The position numbers and the translations under genes were made by a program. From Perkinsus olseni (Eukaryota > Perkinsozoa > Perkinsida > Perkinsidae), in assembly GCA_013115135.1 (NCBI GenBank), contig JABANP010000606.1:1-28959 (forward strand): 28,959 nucleotides of DNA. The letters are read 5' to 3'. The notes beneath the pieces are model-generated. The model was not told the origin of the DNA and did not search any database. It saw only the letters and a list, made by a program, of their open reading frames with translations. Each line of letters opens with the position of its first letter. The stretch's first letter is position 1. This document shows positions 21,026-28,959 of the stretch, one piece after another.

Positions 21026-21200
21026 TGTAAGATAACCAATAACACTACAACCAGTTTATAGTTGAGACTTCGTAACAAAGGGGTTACAGAAGTATATAGT
21101 AGTATGAGTATTTACAACTATGAATGGTGCTATAGCTGAGCATAGCTCGGAGCTAAGATATGGGACTGATGCAACACACAACACAGCGCATCCTACTTCA
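21026..21200 (-). repeat. LTR 3 (inverted)
   Basis: 175 bp, haplotype A' (gaagtagg, gctgtgttgtg) with one inserted base (gtatatagtagtatg). On the minus strand it directly follows the pol C-terminus and polypurine tract, as a 3' LTR should. Confidence 0.88.
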
Positions 21201-21514
21201 CTCCTCCTCCTGTTGCATATAACGATCAGGCGGCCGAAGAACGGCGCGAGGGCGTAAATTATGACCACCGACATCGCGCGGAGTAGGAGGTCGAGAGGAA
21301 AGAGCGGAGCGTTCAGAATTCGAATCATCCGGAGACAAAAAACCACCGGAAGTATGAGACGAAGACGATGAGGAAGAAGACGATGAAACAGCAGACAACA
21401 GGGGCGACTCGACATCACCTGGTGATTGGACATCACCATCTTGAACGCCATACGAAGAATTAAGAATAACATACACGTCATCGTCATCATCATCATCATC
21501 ATCTTCATGATGTG

Positions 21515-21546
<32 letters not shown>

Positions 21547-21713
21547 CGGGTAGCAGACAGAGGCGACGAACCCGTAGGACGCGTAATGGCGTCAGTAGAG
21601 TGTGTCGGCTGGGGCGTATCAGGGAGTACTTGTGAGATGTGTGCATCCATAGTACGGCGTGAAGAAGGCTTCGCTAGACGGACCATCGTCGGAGCCATCT
21701 GTTGAACCACACG
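21201..21713 (-). pseudogene. inverted pol C-terminal tail
   Basis: The minus strand encodes the post-integrase tail: VVQQMAPTMVRLAKPSS, a run of about ten Asp, AHHED plus about eight Asp, a poly-Ser stretch, and the terminal RYMQQEEE whose stop lies in LTR 3. It carries the same long-Asp haplotype as 22910-23245 and forms an inverted repeat with it. The right junction (21713/21714) switches to plus-strand pol. Confidence 0.85.
21477..21547 (-). repeat. GAT/ATC microsatellite coding poly-Asp
   Basis: Interrupted (ATC)n on the + strand, read as poly-Asp on the minus strand. Pol copies 1 and 23704-26803 have far fewer Asp codons at this place, so the tract has expanded in one haplotype. Confidence 0.85.
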
Positions 21714-23078
21714 ATCGCCAGCACAAGTTCTGGCTTCTGCTGCTGTTGGTACCGATATTACGGTCTTTGGTCAGCAGCCTTCTGTTACGTTGAGTGACCA
21801 ATTGATGGACCCTATTTTAGCTGATATTAATCAGTTGGTACATGACCGTTCACTCCCAACATCACAACTTCCTCCGGCGTATGCTCGTATACTGCCACAG
21901 ATTAATGTTCGTTCAGATGATGGCGTTCTTTGTAGGAGAGTTAAAGTTCCGCCTGATGACGTTGTGAATGTTCCCCTGTGCCCCTCTCAGTTTACCGGTC
22001 GGTATTTGTCATGGTGTCATGAAGCCTATGGTCACCCAAACTGGGAATGTATGTGGCGTGTATTGCGAAGGCGTACGTTTTGGTCTGGAATGGCCCAGGA
22101 TTGCCGTGACTTTGTTGACCATTGTTCGCAATGTGCTGCAGCTACTACCACTCGTCGTAATCCCATTGCTCCCACTACGGGAGCTACTGCCGTTACTGGT
22201 GATGGTCCTTGGTCTATTGTATTTGCCGATACTATTTCCTTCAACCCTACTGCGCACCGTACTGAAGCGGTGCTGGTGATGTTCGATAGTTTTACCAAGT
22301 GGATTGAGGTCGAATTCTTGCAGAAGAATAATGGTATCTGCGTGGCTTCCGGATTACGCCGAGCCTTCTTGCGATGGGGTCCGCCCCAAGTGCTTCGCAT
22401 AGATTCTGGTCCTGAGATGTGGAATTCTACAACGAGGACTCTTCTCGATAATTATCATGTGAAGGTTCGTCGTGGTACTCCGCGACATCCCCAGTCGCAG
22501 GGAGGTGTAGAACGAGCTCATCGCAGCTTGCTGCTCATTCTCCGTAAGCTGTGCGATCGTTATGCGGATAGCGAACACTTTGAGCGAGTGTTTCTCGAGG
22601 CTGTCCATTATTATCGATGTCGGCCAACTAGTACCCTTGGCTTGTCTCCTATGTTATGTATGTGCGGTTGGGAAGACCGTACGTTGTCGGATGCTGACTA
22701 CTCAGGGTACCAGTGGGATGTACAAACGTGGTCTAAGATGCTGCAAGACCGTCAAGCACGACTTTGTGATTATATCGATGGTGTGCTCTCACCACAGTCT
22801 CCTTCGGTACCTTCATCACCTCCTCAAGTGGCCTTTATGCCCGGTGATTCGGTGATGTTACTTCGTTCAGAAAGACGTAACAAGTTACTGCCGCCTTATG
22901 AACGAGGGTATCGTGTGGTTCAACAGATGGCTCCGACGATGGTCCGTCTAGCGAAGCCTTCTTCACGCCGTACTATGGATGCACACATCTCACAAGTACT
23001 CCCTGATACGCCCCAGCCGACACACTCTACTGACGCCATTACGCGTCCTACGGGTTCGTCGCCTCTGTCTGCTACCCG

Positions 23079-23110
<32 letters not shown>

Positions 23111-23250
23111 CACATCATGAAGATGATGATGATGATGATGACGATGACGTGTATGTTATTCTTAATTCTTCGTATGGCGTTCAAGATGGTGATGTCCAAT
23201 CACCAGGTGATGTTGAGTCACCCCTGTTGTCTGCTGATTCATCGTCTAAA
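21714..23250 (+). pseudogene. pol copy: integrase and C-terminal tail
   Basis: An open frame from ATG 21790 (498 codons) covers the HHCC finger (HEAYGHPNW...DHCSQC), the integrase core with VFADT, RIDSGPE and GGVERAH, and the tail with long Asp runs. It ends abruptly after LLSADSSS, where inverted LTR 4 is joined. The integrase catalytic residues are intact, but RT and RNase H are missing and there is no 5' LTR or start context. Confidence 0.85.
23080..23148 (+). repeat. GAT microsatellite coding poly-Asp
   Basis: Runs of GAT interrupted by gcacatcatgaa; the mirror of the tract at 21477-21547. Confidence 0.85.
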
Positions 23251-23424
23251 TGTAAGATAACCAATAACACTACAACCAGTTTATAGTTGAGACTTCGTAA
23301 CAAAGGGGTTACAGAAGTATATGTAGTATGAGTATCTACAACTATGAATGGTGCTATAGCTGAGCATAGCTCGGAGCTAAGATATGGGACTGATACAACA
23401 CACGACACAACGCATCCTATTTCA
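23251..23424 (-). repeat. LTR 4 (inverted)
   Basis: 174 bp, haplotype B, minus orientation. It is followed on the + strand by ctc, the inverse of the last PPT bases, then by gag sequence. Confidence 0.88.
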
Positions 23425-23529
23425 CTCATTAAGTTTGAACAAGTTCTTAAAAGGTATTTCGGTGGCCACAGTTTACGCCCTCGCGCCGTTCTTCGACCGC
23501 CTGAGCGTTATATGCAACAGGAGGAGGAG
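23425..23529 (+). pseudogene. mini internal region: start of gag fused to end of pol
   Basis: About 105 nt reading IKFEQVLKRYF (gag residues 4 onward) joined directly to GGHSLRPRAVLRPPERYM (last part of pol) and the polypurine tract. Gag and pol share CGGTG at the breakpoint. Everything between, more than 4 kb in an intact element, is deleted. It lies between inverted LTR 4 and direct LTR 5. Confidence 0.82.
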
Positions 23530-23703
23530 TGAAATAGGATGCGTTGTGTCGTGTGTTGTATCAGTCCCATATCTTAGCTCCGAGCTATGCTCAGCTATAG
23601 CACCATTCATAGTTGTAGATACTCATACTACATATACTTCTGTAACCCCTTTGTTACGAAGTCTCAACTATAAACTGGTTGTAGTGTTATTGGTTATCTT
23701 ACA
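23530..23703 (+). repeat. LTR 5
   Basis: 174 bp, haplotype B. Its first two bases complete the TGA stop of the mini region; its last bases join RT sequence in frame instead of a PBS. Confidence 0.88.
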
Positions 23704-26700
23704 TGCTCGCCGATTGAATGACCTGGTCATTAATACGCCTGGTTATTCTACTATATCTTGCCCTGATAAATTGCGGCAATGGCGGCTTCGATGTAGTCAA
23801 AATCATGAAGGTGCTTTGGTGGACCTTCGCAAAGCGTACCTTCAGGTGCGCTTGGACCCTTCTTTGTATCCTTATCAAGTGGTGCGATATCGAGGCTCCC
23901 GGTATGTTCTATCTCGCATGTGTTTTGGACTTTGCACATCGCCTCGGGTGCTTACCTGCATTGTTGCATATATATTACAACGCTCGGGACTGCCCGTCTC
24001 TCTTGCAGATTCCTATGTGGATGACATATATGTGGCCGATAAGGCTCTGGTGCCCAAGGTTATAGAGCAATTCCGGCTATTCGGACTGCCCTGTAAGGAG
24101 CCTGAACCTCTTGGTCCTGGAGCTCGAGTCTTAGGTCTTGAGCTCGTTGATGACCATGGTGACTTATGTTGGACTCGTCGGCCTGATGTAGACTTGTCTC
24201 TTCCTTCCCCGCTGACGAAACGTTCCTTGTTTCAGTGGTGTGGGAGGCTGACCAGCCATTATCCTATATGTGACTGGCTTAGGCCGGCTACTTCCTATTT
24301 GAAGCGCATCTGCTGTGAAGGCCTTGGTTCTAATGCTGCTTGGGATCGTCCGGTGTTACCTGACGTTAAGAAGTGCTGCGATGATGTAGTAAAGCGACTT
24401 CAAGTAGATGATCCCGTTCGTGGAGTTTGGTCTCCGCCATCATTGTCTTCCAATCCCACTTTCTCTCTCTATTGTGATGCGTCGTCTCTCGCTGTAGGCG
24501 TGGTCATCACTGTCGATAAGGGCGATGGTACTATTGTGCCGTTGGAAGATTCCTGCTGGCTGGTCGCTAAAAGAAGTAAACTTCATATAAATATATTGGA
24601 ATTAAACTCGGTTATCCGTGCCCTCAACCTTGCAGTTGCTTGGGGCGCCAAGGACATCATTTTGTACAACGATAGTCGCACTGTGGTTGGCTGGCTGAGT
24701 TCTCTGCTGAATGATACTGCCAAGGTTAAAGTGTCCGGTTTGTACCAGACACTGGTAAGTAGACGGCTGTCTATTATTAATGATGTTGTAGCGCAATGTT
24801 CAATGAATCTTCGGGTTTGTTGGCTTCCTTCATCTGCTAATGTAGCTGATCGCTTAACAAGGGTTTTCCCTTCATGGCCCTCAGACACTGCTATTGATGA
24901 TGAAGATGGTATCACGGCTAATGTTCAACGACTGCCTGGTAATGACTTCGACAACTGCGACGATATATGTCTTCTTCCCAGAGATCATGGTAGTATAACC
25001 ACATCTGTTGAGGTTCACCCTTCGGTGGAAGGTCCCAACGTCGATCCTCGTGGAGAGTTGAGTAGTGCTCCCTCCGTGAAAGATGATTCATCTGGAGGAG
25101 GAGAGGAAGACGGAGGATCGCCAGCACAAGTTCTGGCTTCTGCTGCTGTTGGTACCGATATTACGGTCTTTGGTCAGCAGCCTTCTGTTACGTTGAGTGA
25201 CCAATTGACGGACCCTATTTTAGCTGAGATTAATCAGTTGGTACATGACCGTTCACTCCCAACATCACAACTTCCTCCGGCGTATGCTCGTATACTGCCA
25301 CAGATTAATGTTCGTTCAGATGATGGCGTTCTTTGTAGGAGAGTTAAAGTTCCGCCTGATGACGTTGTGAATGTTCCCCTGTGCCCCTCTCAGTTTACCG
25401 GTCGGTACTTGTCATGGTGCCATGAAGCCTATGGTCACCCAAATTGGGAATGTATGTGGCGTGTATTGCGAAGGCGTACGTTTTGGTCTGGAATGGCTCA
25501 GGATTGCCGTGACTTTGTTGACCATTGTTCGCAATGTGCTGCAGCTACTACTACTCGTCGTAATCCTATTGCTCCCACCACGGGTGCTACTGCGGTCATT
25601 GGAGATGGTCCTTGGTCTGTTGTATTTGCCGATACTATTTCCTTCAACCCTACCGCGCATCGTACTGAAGCGGTGCTGGTAATGTTTGATAGTTTTACCA
25701 AGTGGATTGAGGTCGAATTCTTGCAGAAGAATAATGGTATTTGCGTGGCTTCCGGATTACGCCGAGCCTTTTTGCGATGGGGTCCGCCCCAAGTGCTTCG
25801 CATGGATTCTGGTCCTGAGATGTGGAATTCTACAACGAGGACTCTTTTTGATAGTTATCATGTGAAGGTTCGTCGTGGTACTCCGCGACATCCCCAGTCG
25901 CAAGGAGGTGTTGAACGAGCTCATCGCAGCTTGCTGCTCATTCTCCGTAAGCTATGCGATCGTTATGCGGATAGCGAACACTTTGAGCGAGTGTTTCTCG
26001 AGGCTGTCCATTATTATCGATGTCGGCCAACTAGTACCCTTGGCTTGTCTCCTATGTTATGTATGTGCGGTTGGGAAGACCGTACGTTGTCGGATGCTGA
26101 CTACTCAGGGTACCAGTGGGACGTACAAACGTGGTCTAAGATGCTGCAAGACCGTCAAGCACGACTTTGTGATTATATCGATGGTGTGCTCTCACCACAG
26201 TCTCCTTCGGTACCTTCATCACCTCCTCAAGTGGCCTTTATGCCCGGTGATTCGGTGATGTTACTTCGTTCAGAAAGACGTAACAAGTTACTGCCGCCTT
26301 ATGAGCAAGGGTATCGTGTGGTTGAGCAGTTGGCGCCTACGATGGTTCGTCTAGCGAAGCCTTCTTCACGCCGTACTGTGGATGCACACATCTCTCAAGT
26401 ACTCCCTGATACACCCCAGCCGACACACTCTACTGACGCCCTTACGCGTCCTACGGGTTCGTCGCCTCTGCCTGCTACCCGTGATGATGACGATGCACAT
26501 CATGAAGAAGATGATGATGATGACGTGTATGTTATTCTTAATTCTTCGTATGACGTCCAAGATGGTGATGTCCAATCACCAGGTGATGTCGAGTCGCCCC
26601 TGTTGTCTGCTGTTTCATCGTCTTCTTCCTCATCGTCTTCGTCTCATACTTCCGGTGGTTTTTTGTCTCCGGATGATTCGAATTCTGAACGCTCCGCTCT

Positions 26701-26803
26701 TTCCTCTCGACCTCCTACTCCGCGCGATGTCGGTGGTCATAATTTACGCCCTCGCGCCGTTCTTCGGCCGCCTGATCGTTATATGCAACAGGAGGAGGAG
26801 TGA
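23704..26803 (+). CDS. pol: pol copy 2: RT (5'-truncated), RNase H, DD35E integrase, tail
   Basis: The longest intact pol frame; the whole frame is open from 23384, through LTR 5, to the TGA at 26801-26803 (1139 codons). RT begins at ARRLNDLV, lacking its first motif and all of protease and gag; YVDD is at 24014-24025. RNase H acidic residues are present (YCDAS, Asp codon 24476). Integrase has the HHCC finger and catalytic Asp (codon 25631), Asp (25805) and Glu (25913); the last two are separated by exactly 35 residues. The acidic/Ser-rich tail ends QQEEE, with the stop formed by the LTR. Homopolymers here lack the extra bases of copy 1. Reverse transcription is unlikely to work with the truncated RT, but RNase H and integrase look intact. 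Confidence 0.88.
26790..26800 (+). other. polypurine tract (PPT)
   Basis: AGGAGGAGGAG directly abuts the LTR and would prime plus-strand synthesis. It also encodes the last Glu codons of pol. Equivalent copies: 21201-21211 (inverted) and 23519-23529. Confidence 0.75.
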
Positions 26804-26972
26804 AGTAGGATGCGCTGTGTTGTGTGTTGCATCAGTCCCATATCTTAGCTCCGAGCTATGCTCAGCTATAGCACCATTCATAGTTGTAGATACTCATACT
26901 ACATATACTTCCGTAACCCCTTTGTTACGAAGTCTCAACTATAAACTGGTTGTAGTGTTATTGGTTATCTTA
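26801..26972 (+). repeat. LTR 6, first of three tandem LTRs
   Basis: 172 bp, haplotype A', lacking the terminal CA. It is followed by AG and then LTR 7. Confidence 0.88.
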
Positions 26973-26974
26973 AG

Positions 26975-27135
26975 TGAAATAGGATGCGCTGTGTTGTGTG
27001 TTGCATCAGTCCCATATCTTAGCTCCGAGCTATGCTCAGCTATAGCACCATTCATAGTTGTAGATACTCATACTACATATACTTCTGTAACCCCTTTGTT
27101 ACGAAGTCTCAACTATAAACTGGTTGTAGTGTTAT
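26975..27135 (+). repeat. LTR 7, second tandem LTR, 3'-truncated
   Basis: 161 bp; begins like haplotype B (TGAAATAGG) but continues like A (gctgtgttgtg), so it is recombinant. It lacks the last 13 bases and is followed by AG and then LTR 8. Confidence 0.88.
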
Positions 27136-27137
27136 AG

Positions 27138-27311
27138 TGAAGTAGGATGCGCTGTGTTGTGTGTTGCATCAGTCACATATCTTAGCTCCGAGCTATGCTC
27201 AGCTATAGCACCATTCATAGTTGTAGATACTCATACTACATATACTTCTGTAACCCCTTTGTTACGAAGTCTCAACTATAAACTGGTTGTAGTGTTATTG
27301 GTTATCTTACA
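27138..27311 (+). repeat. LTR 8 (right outer LTR)
   Basis: 174 bp and, base by base as far as I can read, identical to LTR 1, including the private tcAcatatc. It ends TTACA followed by the AGAG duplication. Confidence 0.9.
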
Positions 27312-27315
27312 AGAG
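27312..27315. repeat. right target-site duplication (AGAG)
   Basis: Matches 13993-13996. Host minus-strand reading frame resumes directly beyond it. Confidence 0.7.
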
Positions 27316-27369
27316 GGCGCTGTACCTAGGCGGGCCGATGTACATGTTGACTTCACTCGCTAGAACGAG

Positions 27370-27766
27370 CTACATTCTGCGAGCGACCCACGTGTATGTT
27401 CTGGCGGAGGGCTTGGGCGGGAAGACAACGGTAACTGTGCTCCCATCGCAAAGCCCGAAATCGACAACAGGCATGCTCCCATCGGGAACGAGCTGCCCAC
27501 TGATGATCAGGGCAGTGGCGGAGTTGACCTCAGGCCTCTGGTTCGGCCTGAAGTCACAGAAGCTCGACGTTAGATGGCCGAGTCGGGGACTCCGAAAGTG
27601 TAGACTTTTGCGAACCGTGCTAGCTTGTGCGCTACCTCAGCAGCTCGGCCAGTCTCTCCACAATGATTTTCGCGGTGTCACACTCCTGTACCCGAACCTT
27701 GATCTGGGAGATGTCCTCATCGTGATGGCCACGGTGAACAATTCTAGCGACGACTGTGATGCTCAT
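27370..27766 (-). CDS. ubiquitin-like domain protein, 5' part (gene split by the retroelement)
   Basis: Minus-strand exons 27766-27636 and 27547-27370 with an 88-nt GT-AG intron, phase 2, give 102 codons to a TAG. The protein starts MSITVVARIVHRG and shows a ubiquitin-like (beta-grasp) pattern: a first strand, a helix (DTAKIIVERLAELL), then ALIISGQLVPDGSMPV-type and GLCDGSTVTVVF strands that parallel the ubiquitin loop before its C-terminal strand. There is no diglycine end, so it is a Ubl domain of a larger protein rather than a modifier. A 65-nt GT-AG intron from codon TYT (donor within acGTGGGT, acceptor at CCGCCTAG) would skip the TAG and join in frame to the sequence continuing at 13996, implying a longer protein before insertion. 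Exact partners are unknown; membrane-anchored Ubl proteins are one possibility. Confidence 0.65.
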
Positions 27767-27983
27767 TGAGATGACGAATGATGCTGGTGGTGGCACTCCG
27801 GGGCGAGACCTGTGTGAAGGTGGTACTCACAGCCCCCGAATGTGTGACCGGATCCTGCCAGGAGGAAAGGGAGCCTCTCTGTTTGAATTTACTCTTGAGG
27901 GAACCTCCTCGACGAACCGCCTGATTGCACTCCATGCCAACGCTACAGAGCGTCCCCAACTGAGCACAATGGCAAGAGTCTAA

Positions 27984-28765
27984 CTAAGCCGGAACCGGCG
28001 TTGGACTATAAACTCTCGCAGCGGTTGCAAATGTGGAAAATACTCTGAAATCCACTGCCGTTTTACCATCTGATGCGATGCGTCCAGCGCCGCAAAAGGC
28101 TCTATGGGTGAGTCATAAGAAGCATCGGCACGTCGCCGGTTGCCTTAACGCTGCCCTCTTTGATAATCTCTTGGGTCTTTTGTGCGACTGCAGCGGCCCC
28201 CGCGCTCTCGGATCGATCTGAATTTTCACCGGCTCACTCTACATGTATGCAGGTTGGCTGGCATTTCATCAGTTCCTTCAGGACAAACGAGGTTTACGTG
28301 TTACTGCCGTAGACAACTACAACAGGCATGCTCGCGGACGTGGCCGACACCGATCAGTAACGCTCAAGGTGCTTCAGTCGCCCCGTTGTAGACCATATTC
28401 GGGTGTTTCAACGCAGTCACACGGGCGGTTCGCCGTGATAGCGGCTTCCAACTCTTTCGATATCTCGGATGCTAACTTCCTGTGTTCCGTGACGGCGGAC
28501 GGATCTTCGGTCCCCTGTCGCGAAATCGCTGTAAACTGGAACGCGTACACCGTGTGCGTACTGGACATGTGCATACAAACGCTGCCACCGACCTGACCTT
28601 CGGTCTCTTGGTCAACAAGCCATCATTGCTAAGGCCACCGCTATGTTCAGCCAGTCGTTATGCGTTGCATTCGCAGAGCTCTCCCTGCATTGATGTGCCT
28701 CCTGCCCGGAAGTCGACTCTATCTCGTCAACCTGGCGAGACTTTCGCCACCATCAATGGTGACAC
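27984..28765 (-). CDS. uncharacterised multi-exon gene
   Basis: Not recognised. Several minus-strand stretches read as exons: about 28765-28640 (RQVDEIESTSGQEAHQC, then HNDWLNIAVALAMMAC), about 28550-28400 (FTAISRQGTEDPSAVTEH, then RKLASEISKELEAAITANRP), about 28350 (MPVVVVYGSNT, short) and about 28225-28100 (SESAGAAAVAQKTQEIIKEG, SVKATGDVP). A terminal exon of about 28085-27984 reads AFCGAGRIASDGKTAVDF and ends TPVPA-TAG at 27986-27984. Opposite-strand frames here are also open, so strand choice rests on composition and the clean terminal exon. The exon joins are unresolved. It lies upstream of, and parallel to, the ubiquitin-like gene. Confidence 0.4.
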
Positions 28766-28959
28766 CGGCACAGCTCCCAGCTCCCCCCTCTTTTCTGTCG
28801 TCTTCCCGCGGTCACGGGATCTGGGGCCCATTTCATAGGACGTTTTTCCTTAAGATCTTGAGGGCTTATGACGCCCTTTTTAGGCCAAACGACTTCCACA
28901 AGGACCGGTTCCTAAGCTCAGGACATAAGGATAGGACATTAGGATCTTGACACTCAGGA

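Larger units (their letters stand above)
13997..27311. mobile_element. composite, rearranged LTR retrotransposon (13.3 kb)
   Basis: The unit is bounded by two apparently identical 174-bp LTRs in + orientation (TG...CA ends) and flanked by AGAG duplications. Inside are six more LTR copies (four +, counting the tandem pair at the right end; two -) and at least seven blocks of gag/pol in both orientations. Plus-strand pol occupies 15100-19076, 21714-23250 and 23704-26803; minus-strand pol blocks lie at 19077-19499, about 19694-21025 and 21201-21713. The pol order is protease, reverse transcriptase, RNase H, HHCC zinc finger, DD35E integrase, as in Ty3/gypsy and BEL/Pao elements. The RNase H and RT details do not let me choose firmly. 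No single copy is complete and in frame. Confidence 0.85.

Noticed and set aside
21477..23148. GAT/ATC arrays considered as CRISPR or satellite repeats
   Set aside because: They are simple trinucleotide tracts inside pol coding sequence with no spacers.
27338..27769. Plus-strand 143-codon open frame
   Set aside because: It is the antisense shadow of the ubiquitin-like exons, which have a matching fold pattern and intron.
1..28959. tRNA, rRNA or other structured RNA genes
   Set aside because: None recognised by eye; the tRNA-like PBS sequences are only 17 nt and lie next to LTRs.

Overview
This is eukaryotic nuclear DNA from a compact, intron-dense protist genome. Nearly every host gene is cut by short GT-AG introns, mostly 41-60 nt. 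The mix of a SWEET sugar transporter, an ILVBL-type thiamine-diphosphate enzyme, a secreted subtilisin and abundant LTR retrotransposons is what I would expect from a Perkinsus-like alveolate. That assignment is inference; no marker gene proves it.

Layout. The left edge (1-1594, minus) is the gag end of an LTR retroelement that runs off the window. From 1.8 to 12.7 kb there is a one-directional (+) gene cluster: a histidine phosphatase (1790-2835), an unrecognised multi-exon gene (2932-3950), a 7-TM SWEET transporter (4259-6029, 10 exons), an ILVBL/2-hydroxyacyl-CoA lyase homologue (6231-9115, 18 exons), an uncharacterised gene (9700 to about 10800) and a subtilisin-like protease (11338-12685). 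Beyond this the host genes lie on the minus strand: a ubiquitin-like-domain gene and an uncharacterised gene at 27984 to about 28765. The gene models were built by hand from splice signals, reading-frame phase and family resemblance. The SWEET and ILVBL models stay in frame across all junctions (341 and 631 codons).

The centre (13997-27311) is a 13.3 kb rearranged LTR-retrotransposon complex. It contains eight copies of one roughly 174-bp LTR in both orientations and pieces of gag and pol (protease, reverse transcriptase, RNase H, DD35E integrase) facing both ways, joined at odd breakpoints. The outermost LTRs look identical, share a base that the other six lack, and are flanked by the same 4 bp (AGAG). 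Removing the element and one AGAG joins an open frame across the site, so the element sits inside the coding sequence of the minus-strand ubiquitin-like gene and has split it.

The host genes are functionally unrelated (phosphatase, sugar transport, lipid/2-hydroxyacid metabolism, proteolysis), so I see a dense housekeeping/accessory neighbourhood rather than a pathway cluster. The most notable signals are the split gene with its clean target-site duplication, the mosaic retroelement, single in-frame TAG codons in a gag zinc knuckle and in the subtilisin pro-region, and a run of +1 homopolymer changes confined to one retroelement copy. That last signal may be a sequencing artefact.
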